From: Chitinophaga pinensis
GTDB taxonomy: Bacteria; Bacteroidota; Bacteroidia; UBA7662
Reading direction: 5' to 3'
DNA length: 64,000 nt
Assembly (NCBI GenBank): GCA_945874665.1
Contig: CAMCHJ010000007.1
Location: 1-64,000 of the forward strand
Shown: positions 25,620 through 37,629 of the stretch, piece by piece
Numbering within the stretch: the stretch's first letter is position 1
How the letters are laid out: each line of letters starts with the position of its first letter
Program-made: the position numbers and the translations under genes
The notes under the pieces: generated by a model
Told to the model about the DNA's origin: nothing
What the model saw: the letters and a program-made list of their open reading frames with translations, nothing else
Databases searched by the model: none

Positions 25620-26015
25620 CTATAACCCCCGCTCCTTAAATCTCGTGATTCGAATCACATACCACAATACTGAAGCGCCTATGAGCAGCAAACCAGCATT
25701 CAGAAGCCCATTCACTTTTATAAAATCGACCGTAACCACACGGCCAAAAGTATACGCCAGCAATCCAAGCAAACCCAGATAACGCGCTGTGCCTCTTCCA
25801 CTTTGAAGGGCAAAAGGGTTCACAAATTTGAGTAATTGTTTTCTATCGAAAAGCAACAAAACCCCAGCACCTGTACCAAGTGGTAGCCAAATTAAAGTCT
25901 TGGTGAGGGCTAAATCCGTTTCCAAGCTCAGCCCAAACAGCAAAATGGGCAGGCCTAAATACACCATCGCATACCCGTAACTCGACCAATCAATTTTATT
26001 AAATCCGTTATTCAT
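25620..26015 (-). CDS. Small four-helix membrane protein, unknown function
   Basis: 131 aa with about four hydrophobic stretches (AMVYLGLPILLFGLSL; LIWLPLGTGAGVLLLF; YLGLLGLLAYTFG; LLNAGLLLIGASVLWYVI) and a charged end (RITRFKERGL). I recognise no family. It lies 28 nt downstream of metF on the same strand but has its own perfect -7 element that overlaps the metF stop codon, so it can be expressed separately from the SAM-controlled operon. Confidence 0.7.
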   Translation of the reverse strand: MNNGFNKIDWSSYGYAMVYLGLPILLFGLSLETDLALTKTLIWLPLGTGAGVLLLFDRKQLLKFVNPFALQSGRGTARYLGLLGLLAYTFGRVVTVDFIKVNGLLNAGLLLIGASVLWYVIRITRFKERGL

Positions 26016-26038
26016 GGCGCGCTGCTGCTAAATACAGC

Positions 26039-26046
26039 CAAAATTA
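26039..26046 (-). promoter_or_regulatory. -7 element TAATTTTG overlapping the metF stop
   Basis: The first three bases (TAA) are the metF stop codon. Transcription would start ~20 nt before the small membrane protein gene. Confidence 0.5.
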
Positions 26047-26993
26047 AAAAACAGCTTCTGCTATTTTTTTGGTGGCTTCACTTCGTCCCATGGTATAAAA
26101 GTGGAGCACGGGTGCACCAGCGGCTTTGAGCTCTTTACATTGCTGAATAGCCCATTCAATACCTATTTCCTTCACTTGTCGGTCGTCTTTGGCCTTCTCC
26201 ACGGCTTCGGCCAATGCCTCGGGAATGTCGATGTGAAAGATTTTAGGCAAAATCGTAAGCTGCTTTTTGGTTGCGATGGGTTTGATGCCTGGAATGATTG
26301 GGATAGCGATGCCTTGCTTCCGGCATTTGGCTACAAAATCGAAATACGCTTGGTTATCGAAAAACATCTGGGTAGTGATGAATTCTGCACCCGCATCTAC
26401 CTTTTTCTGCAGCCAAATTAAATCCGACTTCAAATTGGGTGCATCTTGGTGCTTTTCGGGATAACCTGCCACACCAATACAAAAATTGGTAGCTACTGGA
26501 TTCACCAAATCCTCATCCAAATAAATGCCTCTGTTCATTTCCTGTACTTGCTGCAGCAATTCGAGCGAGTTTTTGTTGCCTTCTGGCTCCGGCATAAATA
26601 CAGTTTCATGCTTGAGGTTGTCGCCACGTAATACCAACACATTGTCGATACCCAAAAAGTGCAGGTCGATGAGGGCATTTTCCGTTTCTTCTCTAGTAAA
26701 ACCACCGCAAATGAGGTGTGGCACCGCATCTACCTTAAACTTATTCATGATGGCAGCACAGATAGCTACCGTACCCGGCCGCTTGCGTGTGGTAATACGC
26801 CTGAAGGTGCCGTCAGACAAAGGCTTCATGATAAATTCCTCGCGGTGATAGGTCACGTCGATAAAGGGCGGATTGAAGTCCATCAAGGGTTCAATACCAG
26901 CATAAATCTGGCTGATGTCTTGGCCTTTTAAAGGCGGCAGGATCTCAAAGGAGAAGAGAGTATCCTGGGCGGTATTTATGTGTTCTGTAATTT

Positions 26994-26997
<4 letters not shown>
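26044..26997 (-). CDS. metF: 5,10-methylenetetrahydrofolate reductase MetF
   Basis: Flavoprotein making 5-methyl-THF, the methyl donor for MetH. The start is set at 26997 ([25 protein letters not shown]), giving 317 aa; it overlaps the metH stop by ATGA, whereas the track start at 27027 lies inside metH. Motifs are [33 protein letters not shown] and [10 protein letters not shown]. Operon with metH under the SAM-I riboswitch, so both halves of methionine methyl synthesis are co-regulated. Confidence 0.97.
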
Positions 26998-30662
<3,665 letters not shown>

Positions 30663-30690
30663 AAAAAAAGCCAAACTTTGAGTTTAGCTT
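30663..30690 (-). terminator. Riboswitch expression-platform terminator abutting the metH start codon
   Basis: Minus strand AAGCTAAACT-CAA-AGTTTGGCTT then TTTTT, ending directly at the ATG of metH. The 5' arm begins within the 3' strand of the aptamer P1 helix, so the two structures share AAGC. Confidence 0.75.
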
Positions 30691-30880
30691 ATCCCGAAGA
30701 ATTCGGGTACCGATTGGCAGATAGCACACAGCCCTTTTTAGCTGCATACTGCCTGCTCATCTCCTGCCTCAAGTATTTGTTAGTGGCAGCGGAATTGGCA
30801 CCAAACCAACGTAAAGCAAGCTTCACGTTGCGGTTGCCAGGACTTCGTAGGGCCGTTCCCTCCGTCCTTCTGGATAAGCG
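30687..30880 (-). promoter_or_regulatory. SAM-I (S-box) riboswitch
   Basis: Minus strand: P1 5' strand GCTTATCC, then the hallmark core GGACGGAGGGAACGGCCC, TACGAAGTCCTGGCAACC and GGTGCCAATTCC, and P1 3' strand GGATAAGC, perfectly complementary to the 5' strand (8 bp). The aptamer binds S-adenosylmethionine and should lower metH-metF expression when SAM is plentiful. At about 194 nt it is much longer than the usual ~100-120 nt; the extra sequence lies between the P4 region and P1. Confidence 0.95.
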
Positions 30881-30883
30881 ATG

Positions 30884-30915
30884 CAAACATACATCACATT
30901 ATTGAAAATCCCAAA
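30884..30915 (-). promoter_or_regulatory. Promoter of the metH-metF operon
   Basis: Minus strand TTTG (30915-30912), 20 nt, TATGTTTG (30891-30884): complete -33/-7 match. Transcription would start at the first bases of the riboswitch P1 helix. Confidence 0.85.
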
Positions 30916-31164
30916 TTGCTCTGCTAAAAATGCTGTTTATCGCATGACTTCCCCTGCTCTTTATAAAATGTGATTTTTATTTTTCAGGGATAATCAGCCT
31001 GCTGCTGAATAAAAATTTTGCGGCTTTGAAGCAAATCTTTATCTCCTGCTCAGCGCTCCTATCAGTTCATATGAACCTTGAACAAACTCACATCACTTTC
31101 CCCAAGCCTTCCCCATCTCCCAAAAAATGCTTAGCTTTTAGGCTCGAAACCCAACCCCTACCGT
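30916..31164. other. Intergenic region between metH promoter and esterase
   Basis: AT-rich near 30960-31020, with AAATTTTG near 31012 as a poor -7 candidate for the esterase. No ORF with family features; the 97-codon frame from 31026 overlaps the esterase in another frame. Confidence 0.4.
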
Positions 31165-31890
31165 ATGCACCGCGAAATTACGGGCTGGCACAGCGCCGCC
31201 TTGCAAAAAGACATGCCCATTGCGTGTTATGGCCATTTTGGTCCTGCCCTGCTGCTCATTCCTACGGCCGCGGCCGACTATCTCGAGTACGAACGTTTTC
31301 AGCTGCTCGACCAAATTAGCGGGCATATCGAGGCCGGCAAGGTAAAGGTTTACAGCGTTGATAGCATCAACAACGAAAGCTGGCTCAACAAAGGAATGCA
31401 GCCCGAGCACCGCGCCATCCGCCACAACCAGTGGAACAACTATATTTTTAACGAGGTGGTGCCTTTTATTCAAAACCACAGCTCTGGCGATACGCCCATA
31501 ATAACGGCCGGTGCCTCTTTTGGGGCCTTGCACAGCATGAACCTTTTTTTAAAGCGACCCGACCTGTTTCAAGGTGTAGTGGCCATGAGCGGGGTGTACA
31601 ATTTACAGGAGTATACCGACGGCTTTTTTAGCGACGAGGTGTATTTTAACAGTCCCGCCCACTACATCCCCAACCTCATCGATCACCCCACTTTAGAGCG
31701 CATTCGGGCAGGGAAAATCCTCATTGCCACCGGCAGCGGGGCCTATGAAGACCCCAATGCTTCACGCGATTTCAGCACCCTGCTGCACAACAAGGCCATT
31801 CCGCACCACCTCAGCATTTGGGGACAGGAATGGACGCACGACTGGCCTACTTGGCGCGCCATGTTGCCGTGGGTGATGAATGAGTTTTAG
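31165..31890 (+). CDS. Esterase D-like alpha/beta hydrolase
   Basis: 241 aa, no signal peptide. It opens with MHREITGWHSAAL and has CYGHFGPALLLIPTAAAD, the nucleophile elbow TAGASFGALHSM and a final WTHDWPTWR carrying the likely catalytic His. This matches the esterase-D/enterochelin-esterase fold and differs in family subtype from the 11.5-kb esterase; substrate unknown. Its stop (TAG) and the stop of the convergent hydrolase (TAA on the minus strand) share the tetranucleotide TTAG. Confidence 0.8.
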   Translation: MHREITGWHSAALQKDMPIACYGHFGPALLLIPTAAADYLEYERFQLLDQISGHIEAGKVKVYSVDSINNESWLNKGMQPEHRAIRHNQWNNYIFNEVVPFIQNHSSGDTPIITAGASFGALHSMNLFLKRPDLFQGVVAMSGVYNLQEYTDGFFSDEVYFNSPAHYIPNLIDHPTLERIRAGKILIATGSGAYEDPNASRDFSTLLHNKAIPHHLSIWGQEWTHDWPTWRAMLPWVMNEF

Positions 31891-32840
31891 AGCTGCAACT
31901 GCTCCAAAAAACTTTGCACGGGCTGCACTGTAGCGGCCGCATTTTCTTCCATCGGCACATGACCAAGCTGTGGAAAGGTCACCACCACCGCCTGCGGCAT
32001 TTGCTGCTGAAAACGGGTGGCATCTGCCAGCGGAATCCATGGATCGCTTTCTCCCCACAACACCAGCACCGGCATCTGCAATTGAGGCAGCTCGTGAAAA
32101 CGGCTTTCGCCTGTAGCCCGCTGTTTGGCCCGGTCTAGAAAAGCCTGCCGGTTGCCCTCGCGGCGCATCAGGTGGTAATAGCGGTTAACGAGCTGGCGGT
32201 CTACCAAACTGTCGTGCACATACACCTGCTGCAGCATTTTTTTATAGAGGATGCGGGGCGTTGCCACACGGGCGTACGACTGCAACCAGGCTTGCTCCGT
32301 TAAACTAAAATAAGAGGGGCGCTTGGCTTTGGGGGCATCTTTATCGGACTGAGGCGTGGTAACTGCGCGCTCGACCGGCACGCCAGCCGCATCCACCAGC
32401 ACCAGCGCCTGTACCCTTTCGGGATGCGATAGGGCGAAATTCCAGCTAAACCAGCCACCCATCGAATTGCCGCCAAGTACACATTTTTCAATACCCAGAC
32501 TGTCGAGGAAAGCCGCCAAAAAGGCCACTTGGTCCTCGATGCGGTAGCGCTTATGCGAATCGGGCCCCGTGAGGCCCCAGCCTGGCATGTCGAGCGTAAT
32601 GACGCGGTAAGTTGGCGACAGTGCCGCTACCCAGCCTTCCCAAGTGTGCAAACTACTGGCCATGCCGTGGAGCAATACAATCGGCTGCCCTTGTCCTTGG
32701 TCGCGATAATGCGTTTCGATGCCCTGCACCTCCCTAAACTGCGAAGCAGCGGTGGCATATTTCGGCAGTAACCTCTCGAAGGGCAAATCGGGCCGCACGG
32801 GCAAGGCGAGTAGGGCTAAAAGGGCAAGTATCCACGTCAT
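31887..32840 (-). CDS. Alpha/beta hydrolase with N-terminal membrane anchor or signal
   Basis: 317 aa. Hydrophobic N-terminus (WILALLALLALPV), then the classical hydrolase fold: LLHGMASSLHTW (oxyanion HG), nucleophile elbow LGGNSMGGW, WGESDPWIP (catalytic Asp region) and QLGHVPMEE (catalytic His). Related proteins include haloalkane-dehalogenase-like and meta-cleavage hydrolases, but specificity is unreadable. A -7-like TATATTAG ends 7 nt before the ATG. Tail-to-tail with the esterase gene. Confidence 0.85.
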   Translation of the reverse strand: MTWILALLALLALPVRPDLPFERLLPKYATAASQFREVQGIETHYRDQGQGQPIVLLHGMASSLHTWEGWVAALSPTYRVITLDMPGWGLTGPDSHKRYRIEDQVAFLAAFLDSLGIEKCVLGGNSMGGWFSWNFALSHPERVQALVLVDAAGVPVERAVTTPQSDKDAPKAKRPSYFSLTEQAWLQSYARVATPRILYKKMLQQVYVHDSLVDRQLVNRYYHLMRREGNRQAFLDRAKQRATGESRFHELPQLQMPVLVLWGESDPWIPLADATRFQQQMPQAVVVTFPQLGHVPMEENAAATVQPVQSFLEQLQL

Positions 32841-32925
32841 AATACCACTAATATAAGCGATAAAAACGCAACTTAATCGCCCTATGCTTGCCTATTACAA
32901 AATTAAAAACCGGCTGAATTATATT

Positions 32926-32943
32926 TTAGACTTTTTTGTCTAA
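32926..32943. promoter_or_regulatory. TTAGAC-N6-GTCTAA inverted repeat
   Basis: Perfect 6-bp arms around TTTTTT; the right arm ends in the TAA of the -7 box TAATTTTG. A bound regulator would compete with RNA polymerase for the CoA-transferase promoter. Confidence 0.45.
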
Positions 32944-32948
32944 TTTTG
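32941..32948 (+). promoter_or_regulatory. -7 element TAATTTTG of the CoA-hydrolase/transferase gene
   Basis: Full -7 match 21 nt before the ATG at 32970. It overlaps the track's TTG start (32946), supporting the downstream ATG. Confidence 0.65.
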
Positions 32949-32969
32949 CCGACACAAACATCATCGCGC

Positions 32970-34241
32970 ATGAAACTTGTAACCTCAGCCGCAGAAGCGG
33001 TAAAATTGATACAATCGAACGATCACATATTTATACATGGCGCCGTAGCCACACCGCAGCATTTGGTAAACGCCCTCACCGACCGCGCTAGCGAATTACG
33101 CAATGTGGAGCTCTACCATTTGCATACCGAAGGCGTGGCGCGCTACGCCCAGCCCGAGTATGCGGAAAGCTTTAAAGTAAGTGCATTTTTTATTGGTGCG
33201 AACATCCGCCATGCCGTGCACACGGGACATGCACAATACATTCCTGTGTTTTTGAGTGAGATTCCGCTTTTGTTCCGCCGCAACATTTTGCCGGTAGATG
33301 TGGTACTGCTGCAGGTGTCGCCACCCGATCGCCACGGCTTTTGCTCCATGGGCACGTCGGTAGATGCTGCCCCGGCGGCGGTCGAAAAAGCCCGCATTGT
33401 GATTGCCCAAATCAATCAAAAAATGCCCCGCAGTCTGGGCGACGGTCTTATACACATGAGTAAGTTCGATGCCTGCATAGAAGTGGATGAATTCCTGCCA
33501 GCGTACGACCTCGGCGAGCCAGACCCCATCGAAACCCTCATTGGCAGGCATGTGGCGGGCTTGGTAGAAGATGGTGCGACTTTGCAAATGGGCATCGGGG
33601 GCATTCCTAACGCGGCTTTGCGCTTTATGAACAACCACAAAAACCTTGGCATCCACACCGAAATGTTCAGCGACGGCGTGCTGCCCTTGATCGAATCGGG
33701 CGTGGTAAACGGCTCTCTGAAGCGCATCCACCCCGGCAAAATTGTAAGCACCTTTGCCATGGGTACCCAAAAGTTGTACGACTTTATGCACGACAACCCG
33801 CAGCTGGCCATGCTCGATGTAGCTTATGTGAACGATACCGCGGTGATCCGCCGAAACCCGAAGGTAACAGCCATTAATTCAGCGGTTGAAATTGATTTAA
33901 CGGGACAAGTCTGCGCCGACAGCATCGGAACTAGAATGTACTCTGGGGTAGGCGGTCAAATGGACTTTATCCGGGGTGCATCGCTTTCGGAGGGCGGCAA
34001 GCCCATCATTGCACTACCCTCGCAAACCCTCAAAGGCGTGAGTAAATTGGTGCCTGTTTTGAAAGAAGGTGCGGGCGTGGTAACCACACGTGCCCACGTG
34101 CATTACATTGTTACCGAGTATGGCGCAGTAGATTTGTATGGCAAAAACCTGAAGCAGCGCGCCAATGCGCTCATCAGCATAGCCCATCCAAATCACCGGG
34201 AGGCTTTGGACCGGGCGGCTTTCGAACGCTTTGGAAAATAA
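32970..34241 (+). CDS. Acetyl-CoA hydrolase/transferase family protein (4-hydroxybutyrate CoA-transferase-like)
   Basis: 423 aa from the ATG at 32970 (MKLVTSAAEAVKLIQSND). Class I CoA-transferase with ELYHLHTEGVARYA, QVSPPDRHGFCSMGTSVDA, LQMGIGGIPNAAL, and the catalytic glutamate in IHTEMFSDGVLPL; the C-terminal half has GVGGQMDFIRGA and HYIVTEYGAVDLYG. Members transfer or hydrolyse CoA from acetate or short acyl groups. With no pathway genes beside it the acyl substrate is open. A palindrome overlaps its promoter. Confidence 0.9.
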   Translation: MKLVTSAAEAVKLIQSNDHIFIHGAVATPQHLVNALTDRASELRNVELYHLHTEGVARYAQPEYAESFKVSAFFIGANIRHAVHTGHAQYIPVFLSEIPLLFRRNILPVDVVLLQVSPPDRHGFCSMGTSVDAAPAAVEKARIVIAQINQKMPRSLGDGLIHMSKFDACIEVDEFLPAYDLGEPDPIETLIGRHVAGLVEDGATLQMGIGGIPNAALRFMNNHKNLGIHTEMFSDGVLPLIESGVVNGSLKRIHPGKIVSTFAMGTQKLYDFMHDNPQLAMLDVAYVNDTAVIRRNPKVTAINSAVEIDLTGQVCADSIGTRMYSGVGGQMDFIRGASLSEGGKPIIALPSQTLKGVSKLVPVLKEGAGVVTTRAHVHYIVTEYGAVDLYGKNLKQRANALISIAHPNHREALDRAAFERFGK

Positions 34242-34243
34242 AA

Positions 34244-34360
34244 ATTTAAGATTTATGATCTCGGATTTATGATTTATGATTTCAGATCTCGGATTTACGA
34301 TTTGGCAGATGCAAATCTTAAATCATACGTCTAAAATCATAAATCCGAAATCATAAATTA
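34244..34360. repeat. Large imperfect inverted repeat of the AAATC/GATTT family
   Basis: Left arm (34244-~34303) is a run of GATTTATGAT/CTCGGATTT words; right arm (~34313-34360) is the reverse complement type (AAATCATAAATCCGAAATCATAAAT) around GGCAGATGC. It fills almost all of the space between the convergent CoA-transferase and dnaJ genes and could act as a bidirectional terminator. Confidence 0.8.
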
Positions 34361-34364
34361 ACCA

Positions 34365-35495
34365 TTATTCATTAAAAAAATCCCGCATCCGATCAAAGAA
34401 ACTCGATTTTTTTACATTGTCTGCTCCTGGCTGAAAATTAGCCGCGTCACGTAACCCCTCGAGGGTTTCACGCTCCTCGCGGCTCAATTTCGAGGGCACA
34501 AATACATTCACGAAAATAATCAAATCACCTCGGCCGTAGCTGTTAACGGCAGGCAAACCCTTGCCCTTGAGGCGAAGCAATTTTCCAGGCTGCGTACCCG
34601 GATCTAACTTAATACGTGCCTTGGCTTCCAAGGTTGGCACATCAATTTGCGCACCCAAAGCGGCATCCACAAAACTGATGTCGAGGTCAAACAAAATATT
34701 GTTGCCGTCGCGCTTGAAATGTGCATGTTCCTCTTCCTCCACCAAAACAATGAGGTCGCCGGCAGGCCCGCCACTGCGGCCCGCATTGCCCTTGCCACTC
34801 ACAGTAAGCTGCATGCCCTCGGCTACGCCTGCTGGAATGTTGATGCTGATGACCTCTTCTTTACGCACCAAACCATCGGGGTCCACCCCGGCAGGGCGCC
34901 GATCGACCATTTGGCCGGAGCCTTCGCAATGCGGACAAGTGCTGCTGGTGCGCATTTGACCGAGAATGGTGTTGGTGATGCGACTCACCTGGCCAGCGCC
35001 ACCACAGGTAGCACAGCTTTTATAAGTAACGCCTTCGGCCGCAACGGCTTTGGTTACTTTGATTTTTTTCTCTACCCCATAGGCAATTTCCTCGAGGGTA
35101 AGCTTTACGCGGATGCGTAAATTGGTGCCGCGGTTGGCCCTGGACCTGCTGCCGCCGCCGCCGCCGCGACCGCCGAAAAAGCTCTCAAAGGGTGACCCTT
35201 CGCTGAATATATCACCAAAATTGCTGAATATATCGTCCATGCTGAAGCCGCCGCCGCCGCCAGGACCGTTGTTTACACCTTGGTGCCCAAACCGATCGTA
35301 GCGCGCACGCTTGTCACCATTGCTAAGCACCTCATAGGCCTCAGCGGCTTCCTTAAACTTCTCCTCAGCCGATGCATCCCCGGGGTTTTTATCAGGGTGA
35401 AACTTAATCGCCGCCTTCCGGTATGCCTTCTTCAGCTCGTCGTCCGATGCACTGCGGGCTACGCCCAGCACTTCGTAATAATCTCTTTTTGCCAT
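34365..35495 (-). CDS. dnaJ: Chaperone DnaJ lacking zinc site I
   Basis: Hsp40 co-chaperone, 376 aa. The J domain has FHPDKNPGD (HPD at 33-35), followed by a Gly/Phe-rich region (71-122), cysteine region and C-terminal substrate domains ([28 protein letters not shown]). Only two of the usual four CxxCxGxG motifs remain: CATCGGAG (161) and CPHCEGSG (187). Positions of motifs 1 and 4 read [11 protein letters not shown] and [11 protein letters not shown], so the zinc site built from motifs 1+4 is gone and the one from 2+3 kept. Operon with grpE, 4 nt apart. Confidence 0.95.
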   Translation of the reverse strand: MAKRDYYEVLGVARSASDDELKKAYRKAAIKFHPDKNPGDASAEEKFKEAAEAYEVLSNGDKRARYDRFGHQGVNNGPGGGGGFSMDDIFSNFGDIFSEGSPFESFFGGRGGGGGSRSRANRGTNLRIRVKLTLEEIAYGVEKKIKVTKAVAAEGVTYKSCATCGGAGQVSRITNTILGQMRTSSTCPHCEGSGQMVDRRPAGVDPDGLVRKEEVISINIPAGVAEGMQLTVSGKGNAGRSGGPAGDLIVLVEEEEHAHFKRDGNNILFDLDISFVDAALGAQIDVPTLEAKARIKLDPGTQPGKLLRLKGKGLPAVNSYGRGDLIIFVNVFVPSKLSREERETLEGLRDAANFQPGADNVKKSSFFDRMRDFFNE

Positions 35496-35499
35496 GTGG

Positions 35500-36081
35500 T
35501 TACACCCCTACAATTACTTTGGCGTAGCGCACTACTTGCTCATTGAGCTTATAACCCTTTTCTACCTCGGCCATAATTTTATTTTTTTGTGCCTCCTCCG
35601 AGGCGGGTACCTGCGAAATGGCTTCGTGCAATTCGGTATCAAAATCGGCGCCCACCGAATCCATCGGCTGTAGGCCTTTGTTGGTGAGGATGCCTTTAAA
35701 TTTGTTGTAAACAAGGTCTACCCCGGTTTTTACAGCCGCCACATCGGCCGATACTTCCATGGCCTGCAACCCACGCTCAAAATCGTCGAGTACAGGCAAA
35801 AGCTCTACCAGCAGGTCTTTTGAGGCCGTCTTAAACAAGTCGAGGCGCTCCTTAGCAGTACGGCGCTTGTAGTTTTCAAATTCCGACAAGAGGTAGAGGT
35901 ATTTTTTCTGCATCTCATCCAATTCAGCACGCAATTTTGCGGCTTCGTCGACTTCGGTACCTAATTCCCCTTCAGCTTCGGCCTGGGCGTTCAGCTGCTC
36001 CGCCTCTGCTTGCATTTCTGCTGCCTTTTCGGCAGTCGTTTCGGCGTTCTTGTCGTGTATCGCTTCCTGTTCGTTGCTCAT
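35500..36081 (-). CDS. grpE: Nucleotide exchange factor GrpE
   Basis: DnaK nucleotide exchange factor. The start is set at 36081 ([14 protein letters not shown]), giving 193 aa; the track start at 36153 adds 24 residues unlike the family. It has an acidic, coiled-coil N-terminus ([14 protein letters not shown]...), the dimer helix [18 protein letters not shown] and the C-terminal beta domain with [13 protein letters not shown] and [17 protein letters not shown]. Upstream of dnaJ; a perfect -7 box TATCTTTG is ~100 nt upstream of the start. dnaK is not in the window. Confidence 0.96.
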   Translation of the reverse strand: MSNEQEAIHDKNAETTAEKAAEMQAEAEQLNAQAEAEGELGTEVDEAAKLRAELDEMQKKYLYLLSEFENYKRRTAKERLDLFKTASKDLLVELLPVLDDFERGLQAMEVSADVAAVKTGVDLVYNKFKGILTNKGLQPMDSVGADFDTELHEAISQVPASEEAQKNKIMAEVEKGYKLNEQVVRYAKVIVGV

Positions 36082-36181
36082 GCGTTCTAATCTTAATTTT
36101 TTAATAGTGGCGCAAGATGTTTGCCAAGGCTGAATTCTATGCCAAGTTGTCACTCCACCACCACCGCTTTTCCACAGTCGG

Positions 36182-36189
36182 CAAAGATA
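36182..36189 (-). promoter_or_regulatory. -7 element of the grpE-dnaJ promoter
   Basis: Minus strand TATCTTTG, full consensus; 5' UTR of about 95 nt. No clear -33 element and no CIRCE-type inverted repeat was found. Confidence 0.55.
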
Positions 36190-36253
36190 CTTTTAAATTT
36201 TTCTTGCATTAAAGCTTTTGTGCCACGTTGTTTGTTACTTCTAAAAACAAGCT

Positions 36254-36754
36254 ATGGCAACCATTACCCTGGGAGGAAATCCCATTCATACCAACGGCGA
36301 ACTCCCCCGCGTGGGCAGTGCGGCACCTGCTTTTACGCTGACGGGCAGCGACTTAAAGGATGTTTCTTTGGCTGATTTCGCTGGACAAAAACTGGTGTTA
36401 AACATCTTCCCGAGCATCGACACATCGGTTTGCGCGGCCTCCGTGCGTCGTTTCAACCAAGAAGCCGCGGCTTTGCAAAACACCAAGGTGTTGAACGTGA
36501 GTCGCGACCTCCCCTTTGCCCACAAGCGTTTTTGCGCCGCGGAGGGCATCGACCAGGTACTGTCGCTGGCCGAGTACAAAAACCACAATTTTGGTAACGC
36601 CTATGGGGTGGCGATTGCCGACAGTGCTTTTGCGGGACTCCTCGCGCGCGCTGTGCTTGTGCTCAACGAGCAAGGTCAAGTGCTGCATAGCGAGCTGGTA
36701 CCTGAAATTGGGCAGGAACCCGATTACGCAGCGGCTTTAAGGGCCTTGAAATAA
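36254..36754 (+). CDS. tpx: Thiol peroxidase Tpx
   Basis: Atypical 2-Cys peroxiredoxin reducing lipid and hydrogen peroxides with thioredoxin. 166 aa, the family length. Peroxidatic Cys60 in SIDTSVCAASVRRF and resolving Cys94 in HKRFCAAEGI are both present; VLNVSRDLPFA and the final VPEIGQEPDY are also typical. Divergent from grpE-dnaJ, so a stress-gene pair. Confidence 0.97.
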   Translation: MATITLGGNPIHTNGELPRVGSAAPAFTLTGSDLKDVSLADFAGQKLVLNIFPSIDTSVCAASVRRFNQEAAALQNTKVLNVSRDLPFAHKRFCAAEGIDQVLSLAEYKNHNFGNAYGVAIADSAFAGLLARAVLVLNEQGQVLHSELVPEIGQEPDYAAALRALK

Positions 36755-36795
36755 ACAGGGGGTTTTTGCTATATTCGTATATCAAAAACCCCAAC

Positions 36796-37521
36796 ATGCT
36801 GTTTGGTTCGCTTTTCGTATTCGCAGTGCTTGTGTTGGCAGCACTGCTGCCTAATCGCAACAATGCCGCTTCGTTGCTCTCTGGTTACAACCAGATGGCA
36901 CCTGAAGAGCAGGCCGCTTTTCCCCTCCAAAACTACCTGCAGTTTCATAAACGCTGGCTGTTGTGCATTGCCGGTATGTTTTTAGCGATTGATTTGCTGC
37001 TCCATTTTTTTGCGCCTCCCAGCTGGCGCATAGGCAGTGTTTTATGGCTATTTACATCTCTGGCTATGATGCTTTATCAGCAGGGCGCACGCTTTAGTGC
37101 CCAACAAAAAACGCTTTATGCTGCATTAAGCAGCTTTTTGCTTTTGTTGGGATTGGGAATTACGTGGTTGAATTATCGCGATTATCAAAACAATGAAGTG
37201 GTGATTACCGCCCAAAAAATCGAAATCCTTGGTTCGTACGGCACCAGCATTGCCCTCGCCGATGTAAGCCGCTGGCAACTCAGCAATAACCCGCCTGCCT
37301 TGCGCAACAAACGCTACGGCTTTGCCGATGACCAATTGAAAAAAGGCGTTTTTACAGCTACGGACGGCCAGAAAGTACGGGTGTTTTTAAAAAAAGGAGA
37401 GGCTCCGTATTTGTATTTGGAAAGTAAAACAGGAGAAAAAATATGGTTTGGACTCCACAGCGCGCAGCAAAAGCAAATCGCCAAAACCCTCGACAGTTTA
37501 CAGTTGCCTGTGGTTGATTAA
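36796..37521 (+). CDS. Membrane protein with C-terminal PH-like domain
   Basis: About 241 aa from the ATG at 36796 (MLFGSLFVFAVLVLAALL). Four hydrophobic segments occupy the first ~125 residues (the third is WRIGSVLWLFTSLAMML, the fourth SSFLLLLGLGITWL), then a soluble beta-rich domain NNEVVITAQKIEILGSYGTSIALADVSRWQL resembling bacterial PH domains. I recognise no named family. The upstream tpx gene ends 41 nt before; co-transcription is possible. Confidence 0.65.
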   Translation: MLFGSLFVFAVLVLAALLPNRNNAASLLSGYNQMAPEEQAAFPLQNYLQFHKRWLLCIAGMFLAIDLLLHFFAPPSWRIGSVLWLFTSLAMMLYQQGARFSAQQKTLYAALSSFLLLLGLGITWLNYRDYQNNEVVITAQKIEILGSYGTSIALADVSRWQLSNNPPALRNKRYGFADDQLKKGVFTATDGQKVRVFLKKGEAPYLYLESKTGEKIWFGLHSAQQKQIAKTLDSLQLPVVD

Positions 37522-37629
37522 GAGACAATGACCCCATTAAAAACTAGCTAAAATTCATCCAACCTACTGACAATAAAACTTTTAAGCCCCAACATTGTTA
37601 CATAACCTTCCTAAGCCCTAAACCCTGCC

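Noticed and set aside
30689-30886. 65-codon minus-strand ORF
   Set aside because: Lies entirely inside the SAM-I riboswitch; no protein features.
36081-36254. CIRCE-type heat-shock operator before grpE-dnaJ
   Set aside because: No TTAGCACTC-N9-GAGTGCTAA-like inverted repeat in the leader.
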